Of a DNA stretch of 64,000 nucleotides, positions 39,020 to 52,822 are shown one piece after another. The stretch's first letter is position 1. Each line of letters starts with the position of its first letter. The position numbers and the translations under genes were made by a program. The notes under the pieces are model-generated. The model saw only the letters and a program-made list of their open reading frames with translations, had not been told where the DNA came from and did not search any database. Source of the stretch: Dasyornis broadbenti (lineage: Eukaryota; Chordata; Aves; Passeriformes; Dasyornithidae); assembly GCA_013397935.1 (NCBI GenBank), contig VZRN01006295.1:2674855-2738854 (forward strand). The letters run 5' to 3'.

Positions 39020-39532
39020 CAGCATGCCCCAGCAGCAAAATGGGCCAAGACCTCCTGGGCTGTCAGGAGTTTTAACAGCAGGTCAATGGAGGTGATCATG
39101 CCCCTCTACTCAGCACTGGTGGGGCCACACATGGAGCAGCAGGTCCAATTCTGGGGCTCACCAGTATAGGAGAGACACAGACATACTGGAGAAAGTTCAG
39201 TAAAGGGCCCCAAGAATAATTATGGGCCTGGTGCATCTCTCCTGTGAGGAGAGGCTGAGGGAGCAGGGGCTGTTCAGCCTAGAGAAGAGGAGGCTCAGTG
39301 AGATCTTATTCATGTGTTTAAATGCCTCATGGGAGGGTATAAAGAGGACAGAGCCAGACTCTTCTTGGTGATGCCCAGTGTCAGGACAAGAGTTCATGAG
39401 CACAAATTGAAATACAGGAAATTCCATCAGAGTATAAGATGTTCTGAGCTGAACTTACTTTGAGCAGAGGGGTTGAACTAGATGATCTCTTGAGAATCCT
39501 GGCTACCTTGAGTGTTCTATGATTTATAAAGA
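39020..39532 (+). mobile_element. CR1 LINE 3' part, sense orientation
   Basis: GTGATCATGCCCCTCTACTC near 39091 encodes the CR1 ORF2 segment VIMPLYSALVGPHME. This is followed by GGCTGTTCAGCCTAGAGAAG near 39267, GAGCACAAATTGAAATACAG, GAACTAGATGATCTCTTGAG near 39475 and the terminal TGTTCTATGATTT. It is a 5'-truncated copy of about 510 bp in the same orientation as CTNND2, unlike most repeats here. Stops and indels make it inactive. Confidence 0.88.
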
Positions 39533-42478
39533 AATTATTTGCATAAATTTTTAGTCAATTTTTACTAGAAGTACCAAGGTCCCTGATCAAGCATGACTAT
39601 GCTAGGGACCTCATTCATTCATGGTTGCATTTTAGTTTTACACGCTTAGCCCTTTGGGGAATACAAGCAGAGACAGGCTAATCTTTCTAACATAGGAAAC
39701 CTAGTCTTTTAATTAATCAGTAAGTGACCCTGGTAGTTTATGGCTGTTCTTGCATTTTATTCAAGGTACAGGCTGTAACCTTTTCTTCTCAGAAGTCCTC
39801 CACAACCTTAAGAAAGATAAAAAAGCTCCTAGTCCAAATTTACAGATTTTGCAGCATAAGATGTGTGTACCAAAAGAATGTGCAATGGTGGTGTTCAGAG
39901 TTCACCTGCTGTTTGGTGGATCTAATGTGCAACATGAGAAAAATAGTCTTGTTACTTACTCCTCTCAGGAGAAAAGTTACAGGATCTCTTAGATTGTGTG
40001 CTACTCAGGGTGCTCTTAAAGTGGTATGTTTTATACATTATTTGGATTTCATAACTCAGGATTATTTTAACAAATCATCAGTGCTAATTTTAATTGAGGA
40101 AATGCTTCTATTAGCAGGAGAATATGCAAAATCATCTATTTGTGTATAAAGTTTTTCAAGGTAACACTGACAACAAAGGTTGCTTTCACAAAGGGAGCAT
40201 GACATTCTGCAGATTTATAATTTTTGAAGGAGCGGTCAATCAAGAAATATTTTACCTTTGGTAATATTGTCCTCTGAATCTCCTGTGGCTAGGAGGTCAG
40301 CATCTGACCTCTTACATATTTTGTTTAGCTGAGAGCATTTATTTTTCAGCCTTGTATTTCTGTTGTTGTTATGTCAAATCTATTCCAGCACTCCAGGTGT
40401 GATTTCCCATCCCTCCCTGCAATGCAGAGTGTAGTTTATATTCTGCCACATCTCAGGGAAGTAGCAAGGCTGCTGAATACATGTAAAATTTTCACTCTGA
40501 CTCCTCCCTAGTCTTTCAGAGCACTCTGATCATTTAAAATAAGGCACTGGAGCCCAGGAGCCAGCTGCTCTCTGCCAGATTTGTCTTTTTCACAAATCTA
40601 AAAGGGGCAGATGACTTTTCGAATATTTGCCCAATTCTCCCCCTCTCCTTGGAAGTAGCAGAGGTCAGCTAGTGTTGCAGAGGTCTGAGATAGGTGAATT
40701 TGAAGAATCTAAGAGGTTATGGGCTTTGACTTAAGCAGGTCTCCTCTGTCCAGCTTATCCTCTAGGATGGAGATGAAGTCCAGCATAACAGGTTTAACAT
40801 ATGGACTCTCTGACTCTTGCCATGTGGGCAATTGCATCCCATGGAGGTAAGAGAAGGGAACTGAGTGAGAGAGAGCACAGCCCTGAGAATGCTCCTGCCA
40901 CGTGTTACTGAGTTTCAGGTGAGCAGCTGTGACTCCGGTTAAAAAAGCAACAGTTTAATGACACTGAGCAACCTCAAATTAATATCTGGAGGCAAGGTTT
41001 CTTTGAGGGCCGCTGGAGAGAGGACTTGATCAGCTGCGAGCCTGAAGGTGACACCTGGAGCTGTTACTTTGAAAGGATCAGCAGTAGCACAACCCAAACC
41101 AAGTCACGTTATGAACCCTGTGACTCCCACCTCCTGAGGAAGAACAAACAGAACTGTGCTCCAGTAGATCCATACTTTGAAGAAACAGTTGGGACTAGGA
41201 TTTATTTGACACAATTTCTTTAAACACAACTAATATTAAGCTGTATCCCTTAGAAGAGCTGAGAAACCTTTTTATGAGAAATGTAAGAACTAGCTGTGTT
41301 GTAGTCAAAACAAAAAATAATATAATAGTAATTTGTTAAAGGTTATTGGATGCATTTTTGCTGTTCCTGTGAGAACACAGGACTTACTTTCACTCTGCAT
41401 TGTATCCTTGCTCGCATACTTACTGTATTCAGGTCTTATACTGTAGTAGCTTCAGGTGAATTAAAATATAGAACTGCAATGTAATTTCCACTTTTCCAAT
41501 GGCTAAGAAGACAAAACACTCTGTAGAGAACAGGAATTTAACTGAGTCAGAACATTAGCATTACCCGCAAAATTAATTGACCTCTACAATGTACTTGTAA
41601 AGCCAACGACATGTCCACTTTCTGCATGACTAATGTGAGGGACCCTGTTTCTAATAAATGTACCTGTAGCTTCATTACTGCAGCAGACCATTGTATGGTC
41701 TGGTGTAGTTAAACTGATACATTAGTAGTTCAACAGATGAACACTGTTTTCATGAGGTATTTGCTAACAATTGCAAATTGCAGGAAAAATATCAAGTACT
41801 GTATTATATTCTTGCCCATTCATGGACTAATTGTCTTTAAAGTTTTAAAAAATAGTTTTTAAACACCTATCACTTTTTCCATAGCTATCCTTTTCCTTGT
41901 TCTTGTTCTTTTCTCATATGTTCTTCTCCCAACTACTGAAATCTATGAAGTTAGTGTATGGTCTCACTGAGCCTTAGAAACTAATCAGAACTTTGTTAGT
42001 GAAACATAAATTATTTTATTTTATTGTGCGCAATAAAGCAATGTGAAATGCTGATATATATCCTCAGTATTGTTTTGCCATTGTGTGTGGATTAATTATC
42101 TAAACTATTCCATGTAGAGTTTTCATGGTGAGGACTTAAAAAATATTTGAATAGTGAAGTAATTACAGAATAGATGAACATTGCAGTCGTACTTGAAGTC
42201 GTTTTGATGTCTTTCGGAAAAGTTGTTTTCAAATGACACTACCACTTTACCAAGATTTATATTTACTGAGCTAATGCATTTACATCTATGCTTTTTATTT
42301 AACCTTTAATAACAGAGAAGATCATGAGGATCCATTTGGATTTTATTTCTCATAATTTTGTAACGTACACCTCTGTTAAATACAAGAATCTTCATGTTTT
42401 CACCATGGTGTTGTCTTAACTGCATATAAAAGCATGCAAAAACCATCGGTCTCTCAGACCATACCATGGGGATTCTTC

Positions 42479-42496
42479 ATGACTTCATGAAGTCAT
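42479..42496. repeat. 18-bp perfect palindrome
   Basis: ATGACTTCATGAAGTCAT is its own reverse complement; two further TCTTCATGA copies lie on either side. It contains a bZIP-like TGACTTCA. Confidence 0.7.
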
Positions 42497-44601
42497 TTCT
42501 TCATGATTTTCAGGCAATACTATAGCACAAGTAAAGAAGCAGAAAAGGAGTAGCAAGTAAATTGCAATTCCTTCATAGACAGTTAAAACAGGATAATGCC
42601 TAGCTACAATTCTCTCTGGCTTCTCCTGTCAGAGTCTTGTTCTGTTTTGGACACAAAATAAAAGTCAAAGTGGAAAAGGAAAGTTTTTTGTTAATCCGAT
42701 TTCATATCTTTTAAGGTTTGTAGACAGGCTCATTAATTTCAGTGGATGTTGCATCAGGGCATAGATCTGGAAGCCTAAACTTACTTCTCCAAAAATAGAT
42801 TACATTTTTATTTCTTCATTATTCCCTAATTTAAAGTCCCTTGAATCAGACTATTAACAAAATATTATCCTATCTCACAAAATAATGCAGATAAAACTAA
42901 AATTCCACTCAACACTCACATAGCACTTTTCCTCTTCAAAGCACTTTAGCAGCACTGATTAATCATAACATTAATTAAACGACTATATTTTTTTAAAACT
43001 TCAACCTTCCAAAAGCTCTGTTCCCTGCAGGGAGCAGGGAAGAGCATAGCAAGGGACTAAAACCAGCTCCAGTAATCAGAAAACTTAGCCTGCAGCAATT
43101 AAACTGAGGAATCACTTCCCTTGCAGAATCTTTTTTACCTTGGGCTAGTGGAAAGATGAAAGGAAAGATGACAGTGCAGGCTGAACAAGAAATAAATCTG
43201 TTAGTGTGTAAAGGAGCTGGTTAATTGGATATATTTGCACTACCTGAATCAATAGGTAGGGTAACAACTCCTTTCCATGCATTTTCTAGTTTGTATACCT
43301 GGCAGGAATGCAATCAAAATTAATTAGAAAGGAAATTATTTGAGTTATTGCACACATGGACTCCATCCATTCTGGATATTAAACCCAAATATGCAAGAAT
43401 AAATTCCTTGGATCCAACAACAAGCCTGAGGTTGTCATTTTTGCTCTCAGACAACCCTCCAGAGCTAAGACTGAAAGGGAGACAGCCAAAGCCACCACCC
43501 AAATAATTTTCTGGCCAAGCGAGCAGAAACAGCAGAAGAGTAGGAATATCTCTCATAGCTTGCTTTAAAAAATGCTGCTTTCTTCACTGCTGCAGGTGAC
43601 AAATAGAATCTTATTAGTGGAGATCTTTCTCCTTCTGTGGACCCAGCAGTTCTTTGGCATACCAGGTCAGCAGATAATTAGGCAGGTCAAGCTGAACTTG
43701 GACTGACTCATTTTTGTAGTCCCAGCATGGGTGAGACAGTGAACAAATTAACACTTGCACCCCTTCCCAAATTCATCTTCATAAACCAGGTTGCAAGTCA
43801 GAGAGCGCACCCTTGAGTTGGGCTGCCCGTGTTTTGTTGGTTGCATTGCTTCTACAGCATGAAAGAGGAAGGATTGCTTAACTGATACATGGATGAACAT
43901 TCAAAATAGAAGCCATCCACTGTGCTGGGTGAGAGGTTCTGTTAAGAAACAGAAAATCCATTTGGCCATGGTACACATAAATCCATTTCTGCATTAGTTT
44001 TCTGACTGTTTCACTGCAAACAAAACAGCAACAAAAGAGACTCCCCGGAAGGAAAGCTAGTTTCTCCAGAAGTCCACATGGCAGGCAGCATGCATCCCAT
44101 GAAAATTTCCAAAAAGGCAGCAGCAAAGATGGAAGAGGCAGAGATGTTCAGCAGCACCTCAGTACAGTGCTCTAGTTTTGGCATTACCTCTGACAGAGCC
44201 AGGTGAAGTGCTTCTGCATGCAAAGTGCAGACATGGGTCTAGCCTTTAAAGCATGTGTTGGAACATGAATTAGCAGGTTATGGTCAGCCAAAGACCTCTG
44301 GAAGTTCTTCAATCTCTAGTTTTTACAATACCTGCTTGTATAAAGTCTGAATATCTGTAGTCTCACAGTGTGAGAGACAAGCAGAATATGAAGGAGTTCC
44401 ATTGAGAGAGGAGTAAAATCAGTATTAGAAGTAACAGCAGATTGAATAGCTGCCTGTGGAATTGAGATATACATGAGAGGCAACAAGAGTAGTACACAAG
44501 CAATAGCTTTTAGACACACTGGTGTTTTTGAGTCTAAAATCTATGCTTGCAAACCAAATAAAATGTCCTTTAGTTCAGAACATTAAAAAGCATGAGTCTA
44601 T

Positions 44602-44633
44602 GGGGGGTGGGGGTGGGGGTGGGAATGCTGGGG
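44602..44633 (+). repeat. G-quadruplex-capable G-run
   Basis: Runs of 6, 5, 5 and 3 G separated by single T (44602-44623), with a further GGGG at 44630-44633, satisfy the usual quadruplex pattern on the coding strand of the intron. Confidence 0.8.
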
Positions 44634-47600
44634 TGTGACAAAAGCAGGATCTAGCTGAGCATCAAAGTGTAGGTATTTAAACCAAAATGAGGAGGGAATG
44701 GAAAAGCTTGGCGAACTGCGGATGGAGAGATTTACAAGACATGGCAAAGGACAATGAAAACTTCACAGTTAAGACCCAAAGGTTTGAGGGGATGCAGCTC
44801 AAGAAAGAAAAATTATTAGTCATGTAATAGAGGGGAGAGGGGATAGTGCTGAGAAGATGAGTTGAAAACAAGAAAAATAATCAGCCTGAGGGAGGCAGGA
44901 AACAAATGAAATGGAAAAGTTATGTTTCTGGAAGCAGAGAAGCTGAAGGAGAAGGGTACTGGGTTAAAATGCTGCTACAGGAAAGAAAATCTATGAAGGA
45001 TCTGAGAAAGCATATTGCTGAAAAGCGGTGATTGCATTGCACCCAGTTGTGATTTCCCATGGCATGTTCAGGTTCAAAATACCAAAATGCTTCTCTTTTG
45101 TCTTTGTCCAATGCTAATAGCTTCTGTACATGCTGCTCTTTCATCCTTATTATGGCTGTGCCCTTTGTCATTCCTTGTTCTCCTCATACCTTTCTTTTGC
45201 AAAATATAGAACCAACATCTTTAATCTTTTTCAAAAGATAAAAGCTTCTATATTGGTTACCCTTTTAGATATTTGATTCTTTTACAAGCAAATCTCAATT
45301 GACATTGCCACACAGTTATTGGTGTTTTACGTGCTTTCATCACTCTGTGGTAGTTTGAGGGTTTCTTCCCTAAAACTGTAAAAGATGACTATTCCTGCTC
45401 CCTGTAGGGAGCCACACTGCTGATGGCTGAATTTATTCTTGATAAAAAAGATTTTTAAAAAAGAAAACCAATGACTGACACATCACGTATAACGCATCAG
45501 GGAAGGTACTGTTCCTCTTTGTCATGGTCCATACCAAATACCAATCTTATATCTTGAAATCTTGCTGCCTGTCATCAGAGGTGGTGAAAAACTAAAAGGG
45601 TGTATCATTTATCTGAACTGAAGAGGGAATCTGAGACCTCCACCTGATTCTTTGTTCTGTCTCAGCAGCCATCAGCAAAGTGCACCTGGATTCTTAGGGG
45701 CACAGGAGGGCATGTGTGTGTAATGGTTTTTATTCTTTCTTTATTCGCAAAAAAATAATTTATCTCCACAGAGTCTTAAAATTGAAATCCAAAAAAACCA
45801 GCAAGGAAATGAAATCTGGTATTGTTCTCTAGCTCAAAGTACTCATTATCCCAACTTAATCGGCAAGCTATGCTTAATGTGAAGCAGCTAAAATAGTGGC
45901 ATCCAGCCCATGAGGTTTGAGCTGCTTAGCAAAACCAGTTTAAGTTAACTCATCACTCTTTCCATTATAAATGACTGAGCTACGGTGATAGGTTTTTTGG
46001 ATAGGGGTAATTGCAGTACTGTAGTCAATTACTATTATGCAGTGAAATACGTATTTATTTTGAAGTGCCAGAGATTACTGTTTATGCATATCATTAACAT
46101 AAGAAGTAAAAGGACCTGAATACCTAAAAAACATTTTTGTCCAAGCATTGAGAATGATATCTGAGTGCCTAGAGATAAATATTAAACATTAAGGACCAAA
46201 AACTTTCCAATTTTGTTTACATCTGCTTTTCCAGAAGCCTGCGTGTCTTCCAGAGGTCTACTAACTCTGTGCAGGTATCTCAAGTATCCAAGGGAATTTG
46301 AAATCATATTACCCCCACCTGTTTGGATACAGAAGTTCCCCACTATTTACCTGAAAATGTTTTGATCTTTTTTTTTTATACCTACATCACAAACTGATCC
46401 AGAATCCTCTGTTCTCTGACACTTGCTGGAAGTGGTGGGGCTCGTGCTATTGGGGCATGCTTTTCAGTCCTACTGCTCCAGGGGTTTTTCCACTTTCTTC
46501 TTTCAATAACAATTCATGCACAGTGATCTTAAGAATCAGAAGCAGATGTGTTGTGATGAGCAGCATCACAGACCATGAGCCAGCACAGGCCAGGCCATGG
46601 GGGTTTGACAGCAGACACTGCTGAAGTCATGTCAAATGAGGGTCCCCAGAGAGAAGGCAGAGAGCATTGCTGTAAGCACAGTGTGTGACTTGCAGTGCTT
46701 CACATGCAATGTACCACACAGTCAGCACTGCCAGAGAGTGTATCTTAGAATACGGTGGAGAGCAAAGTCACTGGCTCTGTGGTTGCAGTGGAAAACCTGT
46801 CTGGAGGCAGTCATGTCTTTCAGTGGTGAGGCAAGAGGGCGTTAAAATTTGTGCTGGCTGATGACCCTTATTTCAGGTTGTGCTGCTGTGTCTTCTTTCA
46901 TAAAACTTCTTTTAAAAGGGGTCCTCTTTAATAAACCTACATTGCCTCATAAGGTGAATTTTTTTCTTATTCTTGATCACTTTTCCTGCTGCTCCCCAAA
47001 GCCTGAGCAGTAATCATCTACTCCGTGGGCCAAGTGTCTCTCAACCTGAGTACTGCAGCCATTTTTGCTTTCAAAGATGTAGGTTTGTCTCCTCCCACCT
47101 GCTGCCTTTACTCCTGGCCTAAAAGATGTGGCATTACCCTGTTTCATGTTTTGGGGCTTGCTTCCTCCTCTGCCCTACAAAAAAACCATGTTTGGCTCTA
47201 AGACCCAGTATGACAGCATTTCTTACCTCTTAGCCTATTTTGCCTTTAAAATTCAGAGTAGTTTTCCCCCATGAATGTTTCATTAATAAAAGAAAATCTA
47301 TGAAAACTAACAAATCTTTACCCTCTGAAATGACGTGAGATGGTCTGCTGCTCTGATGCCTACAATATTACTTGTATTGTCTAGGCAGTCCAAGTCCAGA
47401 GTTGGCTACATACTGCAATAAGCATAATTATTCCTTTTTTATGGGCTCTTACACCCCCTCTTTCACCTCAGTATATGCTAGAAAATTTCCAGTGTTCAGA
47501 GAGGGCCCAGGGCTCCTCTGGAACAGCAACACCTGTTGACCCTGAGGGGCACCTCCAGGTGCTACACTAGTGCCAGTAGTGGCAATATATTACACCTTAA

Positions 47601-49295
47601 AACAGTGGTATCTGACAGTGAAAGCATGGTGCAGGAATGAACTATCAAATATAGCAGCGATGTTTCTGCCTCTGCTATCGGGGGATGAATACACTCTAAT
47701 TTATTAGACTATCAGTTGAATACACTGACTCATGACCAAAATCTGTTCCATACGAATTAAGCAGACAGTTTTGACACATTATTAATGATTGAAAGTAATA
47801 ATAAAAGCTCTCTCAGTCATATTCTTTCCATAAAGGCTGTGAAATACTGAAGTTAAGTGTTATTAAAAACACGGGTGGTGAAAGTGCCCAAAACCACGTG
47901 TCTAAGTGGACTGCACATGTTAACATAAAGAGAAGAAAATTTACATGTATTCTGACATACAGGCACCAGTAGTTCTGGAATAGGGTATCTTTATCTTTAC
48001 AACGACATATGGTGGCATTTTACCATTTTTATATTAACTAGCTACATGATGTGAATCAATGGATATCTTTGGAGGGGTGGAATAGTGAATAATTACTTTT
48101 ATAGAGAAACATCTATCTCTAGGACAGGGTTCTTAGCTTGAATTAATATCTGTTTGGGGGTTCTTGTTTCATTAATAGGTCAATTTTCCTAATCTTGTAC
48201 TCTCAAACTAGGAACAATGTCACAACTATTTAATAAATTTGCCAATGTGTCAAAGACATTGTTCAGAGATGAGTGAAAATGGAAGTGCATTCAATGATGT
48301 TACAACAGCAGTGAATTTGTCTCAAGGCAATAGTAGGGAAATATTTCCAGAGGTAGAACCTTATCTGTGATGATTTTGCTCTGGTTTAATCTACCAGAAG
48401 GACAGTTTGCTCTGCTGTTTGGTGCTACAGGCAGAATCTCTCTTAGGGCAGTTATTTGATCCTATGAAGTGAAAAGTTTCCAGAATTAAGTAACAGAGGC
48501 AGGTATTAAGGTGCTGAGACTTTATCGTGCAAGGGAAAAGACATTAAATTTTCATTGTTGAAATAATAAGCAAATGCTATCATCTTAGAGTCAAAGACTT
48601 ACTATATGGTGTTAGATGAATCACCTTCTTAATATGAAAATTATGGAAGTCTTATCTTAGAAAAATAGCTTTTAAATGTATAGTATCAGGAAAAATTCTC
48701 TCCCAAGCATTCATAAGAGAACCCCTTTCCTGTTATGTCTATTTAATGTCTTCTTCCTTCCTTCCTTTAAGAGTGAAATTTAACAAATAAATGTGATTTT
48801 TTTTTTCCTTGTCAAGCTGTTGGCTATGTTTAATCATATTATGTAAATCCTCTTTAAAAGCTTCAAATCAGTTTTGGGTCTTAGAATGTGTAATGTTGTT
48901 CAAATACAAAAAATAAAAATAAAAAATCAGTTTGTTTGTAGATTAAAGTAGTTCTCTATAGGCCCTAATGAAAATTAACAAGGCTATTTATTTTTAATAT
49001 AATCCTCACACACATCCACCTCTCTTCCCAGCACCCTCATCAGTTCTAACTTCCATTCAGGGAGGCTTCTTGTGTGGCTGGCTGAACTGCCCTGCTCTTC
49101 TCCTAGTCATGCTAGATAATAGCAGTGCTAGATTAACCCTTTGCTGACATTTCAATGCTGGTTTCCATTACACATTTCAGTCTGCTTTCAGAAGAATCTC
49201 TTAACATGGAGGAAAAAAAAAAAAAATTGTAAATGCAAATGCTCTGCAGAGTGTAATATCACCAGTGCAGAAGACAAGGATCACAGGAGCTGTCA

Positions 49296-49314
49296 GTTGG
49301 GTTGGGTTGGGTTG
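49296..49314 (+). repeat. (GGGTT)n short tandem repeat
   Basis: Three and a half GGGTT units. Confidence 0.85.
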
Positions 49315-50868
49315 ATGCAACCTGTGGCACTGTAGAGCAAGGTTTCTTCTGTAGCTCATGCTAGAAAACATGACTCTTCTTGTCTACAGTAAAGCACTAG
49401 GAACTGAGTTAAGAGAAATTAACCAGTAACTTATGGTGGGTTTTTTTCTGTGAATGTAGCACAATGATTGATTAACTATATGTATAGTTTTAGAACTTTA
49501 TGCAGTATAAAGAATAGCCCTTGACTTTTGACTTCCATGACTTAACTCTTTATTGAAGCAAATTTCCTGCTTTTTCAGCTGAAGTACTCAAACCACACAA
49601 AAAGTGCTAATAGTTACACTAGTTATCAGGTTTTAAGACTATGTAAACAGTGGCTTAGATCAACTCTGTAGCCCAGCCACTCTCCTCCTCTTCCAGCTGG
49701 CATGCCACCTTTGTTTGGTGAACCCCTGGAAGGACATTTTGCCTGTCAGAATTGCGGTCAGCTGCTTTACCTACATGAGTGAGCAGCTTTGTTGGAAGTG
49801 GCAATTCTGTCTTTTGCTGCCTGCTGGGGACAGAGCAGGGAGAGGGAAGCCTGGAGCTCCCCCATAAGCAGCTCCTGGCAGGACTAGGGGCCTGGCATTG
49901 ACAATACAGGTTCTGATAGGGGTGTCTCCAGACTGGACACCAGCTTGCACAGCTGCTGCAAATGATGAGATTTTAAGTCTACAAAATGTGTTCCATGAGT
50001 CTTCTGGTACTTCCTATCCAAACACTAAATTTGATGCAATTCTTAGGAGGGGAAAAAAAGGCAGTGACAAAACGCAACCAAACCCACTCAGAATATATTT
50101 TAGGTTAAATATGCATCTGATTAAGAATTGAATAGTAATATTGGGCTGGAATTACTACAACTGCTCGGAGTAAGGAATGCTGTACTGTCCCACTGTTACA
50201 CATTATCTGTAAAAAGCCTGTTTTACTGTTTTAAAGTATCTAACACTGATTTGATCTTCTCACGCCAAACCGATAGGTGTGCACAGCAGAAATGTTAGAA
50301 CTGCTGAGCGTTGGCATGTCCAGAATGCTTATACCATGCTCGATTGTGTTTGTTTTAGTGTTCCTACTGAGCTTTCCCTGATAGCTTCAAAGTCTTTATT
50401 TGCTGTAAGAAGCATCTTGTGTGTCTAGGCATGTGTACTGGTGTGAATACTATTGCTGAAATACTAGACCAGTTCCAGGAAAGAAATCTGCTTGGGGCAG
50501 CCATCCAGATTTCCTTACACCCAGTGCTCCGGGATGCAGTCTTTGGCTGCTAATGGAATGATCATCGTGAACTGATTCCACCAGAGGACTGATGTGCTGA
50601 GATGCTCTGTTGCAATTTAAGTGAGGTATAGAAGGGAAAAGGAGCACCAGTCTGTTCTGGATGTGTGCACAAGAGTAAAGCAGAAAGTCTCACTGATCTG
50701 ATTGATCTTACTCCCGACCAGTGGCAGACACTGTGCTAGAAGACTAAAAGCTACATCAAATCATATTTAATTTTATTTTTTGAAACACCAGCTTAATTTG
50801 ATATGTGTTGCTAACTGAAGTAATCACTGTAAGTGATATACAACTGTTAATGTGTTCATGTTACACAG

Positions 50869-51079
50869 AACAAACAGATGCAGATGAAAATAGCATTTCA
50901 GACTGTTGTGGAACAGGGTTTCATAAATGTGTAGCAGAAAAGAAGATTTTCAGTGTGCTCAAACAAATCATTTCTGAAAGAGAAAGTGATGCTAACAATT
51001 GTACTATATCTGATATTGATAATATTGCTTAAAATTGTAACGGTGCAAGTAAATTAAATATTAAGTTCAAAGAAATAAA
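50869..51079 (+). other. Candidate alternative last exon of CTNND2
   Basis: A splice acceptor-like TTCATGTTACACAG ends at 50868. The following AA would complete a codon with the single G left by the exon ending at 18989 (giving GAA). The frame then stays open for 54 codons (QTDADENSISDCCGTGFH, then KCVAEKKIFSVLKQIISE) to a TAA at 51030-51032. An AATAAA follows at 51074-51079. This would replace the last armadillo repeats with a short acidic tail. The acceptor's pyrimidine tract is weak, the phase match alone has a one-in-three chance, and no homology is known to me. Confidence 0.15.
51074..51079 (+). terminator. AATAAA polyadenylation-signal hexamer (candidate)
   Basis: The canonical hexamer lies 42 nt after the stop of the candidate exon at 50869. 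In AT-rich intron this hexamer is frequent by chance. Confidence 0.2.
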
Positions 51080-51906
51080 AATGTTTGAGGACAGGATTAG
51101 TATTTGTATTGCAGCACACTGGTAAGATTCAAATCCTACTGTACACATATTGTGGGCAGTCTAATGCTTTTTATGATCAGGAATGTTTTAACAAGATATA
51201 GAGTGAGTATTTTCTAACACCTCACTTTACCACAAAATCTATTTGATAATCTTTAACAGTTCAGTACAGAGATTTTAGTTTTTATCTGTATTACAAATAG
51301 TCTGTTCAAATGACTGACTGTAGTTCTACCATATCAGGCAAAATTGTGAGAAATAAAAATGGTTCAGTGTCTGATAGTTAAAAGATGTGATTTTCCTCTT
51401 ACCTCTCCTTTCAAATATGGATACAAACAACTGAATTTATGAATTCAGAAATAAGATTTTTAATGAGTATGCATAAACACTAATTGATCAGAACATATTT
51501 AAGTTATCCCAAAAATATGATTAAATTATCATATTATATACAATAATCATACCTGATCATTCACAAAATGTGATGTAGATTAGATTACTAATTATGTTTA
51601 TATTGCCCAATTTCCCTGTCCTTTTCATCCTGCAAGATGCACTCATGGTGATTGCTGTATGTAAATTCCTAGTACAGCTGCATTGAAGGTGATTCAGGGT
51701 TGTTTCACTGACCTCAGTAATACCTTCATCAGGCCTTCGCCTTCTCTGATCTTTTCCTCATCGCACTGAGGGACGGAGCCACCATTTACCATAATAGCAA
51801 TCCTCTAGAGCAGATGTGAGGCTTCTTGTGTATCTGTGCTGGTGCTAATCCTGCCTTATATTTATCTATATTTACATATATAGACTGCATATATACATAT
51901 ATTTTA

Positions 51907-51940
51907 ATATATGTATGTATGTATGTATGTATGTATATAA
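51907..51940. repeat. (ATGT)n microsatellite
   Basis: About six ATGT units flanked by TA-rich alternating sequence. Confidence 0.9.
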
Positions 51941-52044
51941 ATTCTCAGAAGCTGCTTTTTTACTGTTTTCACAAGCACTACATGACTTCTATGTGTAATT
52001 TTGAAAAAGAAATCTCTTCATTTAAGCATGAAAAAATTATAATC

Positions 52045-52090
52045 TTAGAAACATTTAGGTTGGAGAAGATCATCAAATCCAAACATAATT
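52045..52090 (-). mobile_element. CR1 3'-end stub, antisense
   Basis: AACATTTAGGTTGGAGAAGA followed by TCATCAAATCCAAAC resembles the CR1 3' end in reverse complement; only about 45 bp survive. Confidence 0.5.
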
Positions 52091-52822
52091 TCTTTTTCTT
52101 TAAATGTTCAATATGACTATTTTAAAAATTCCTTTTATTTTAGGAGATTTTTCTGGAGGTTAATGTTTTGTTCAATAAATTCTTGCTAAATGCCAGACTG
52201 GAACAGATGTCAGAAAGGCTCCTTTTCTGGTCAGTACCATGCATACAACTAAGGATGTGCAGAAAAGATGGTGTCCTCTTGAGCAATACAGTCTAAGAAA
52301 CACTAACAAACCCAGTTAAATTACTGCATGTAGAATAGAATTAACCTTGTACAGTGAAGAAGTCTCAAGAGAAGACCTTTTCACAAATAACAACGTCATT
52401 GGATTTGCATTCACTGTTGTGGTTTTAACAATTGATGTACATTTAATTTATAGTAACAAGTTGTGAGTGGTTTGGTGGGAGATGAGCATTTGCCAGGTTC
52501 TGTGAATTGTGGTGTTCAGGTTATCTTTATGCTTATGCTTGGCCTTTACTATCATAGTTCCATTCTCTTAAGGGTGTGATGTAGCCATATCCGAAGTCTC
52601 TGACTGATGCAGTATGGAAATATTAACAGAGTCCGTAATGTGTAGAATGCTTGAACGTGCAATCGTATAAATATGGCTTGCTCCAGAATAATATCAATAT
52701 CCAATCAGATTACGTGCAATGATGCAAATGGTGCTGTTAGTCTTGCGTGTTTTCCCTGTGCTTCTCCGTCACCCTTTATTGCTGTATCTTCTGAATTCTC
52801 CCTTCATTTTCTTTCAACAAAG

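Larger units (their letters stand above)
18990..52822 (+). other. CTNND2: CTNND2 intron, 33,833 bp
   Basis: This phase-1 intron is bounded by GTATGTTC and CAACAAAG and is the largest in the window. It carries most of the repeats: CR1 pieces on both strands, one solo LTR, a TJP1-derived fragment, a telomere-like block, CA/TG and ATGT microsatellites, a G-rich run and a candidate alternative last exon. Stretches such as 18990-24190, 24265-27660, 32120-35030 and 39540-50860 otherwise show only AT-rich unique sequence, with no coding signal I can support. Confidence 0.88.

Noticed and set aside
39724..40149. 141-codon open frame on the plus strand
   Set aside because: No recognisable domain, cysteine- and leucine-rich composition as expected from AT-rich noncoding DNA, and no splice or promoter support.
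45350..45450. TGTGGTAGTTTGAGGGTTTC as a possible LTR start
   Set aside because: No matching LTR end, TATA or polyadenylation arrangement could be found downstream.
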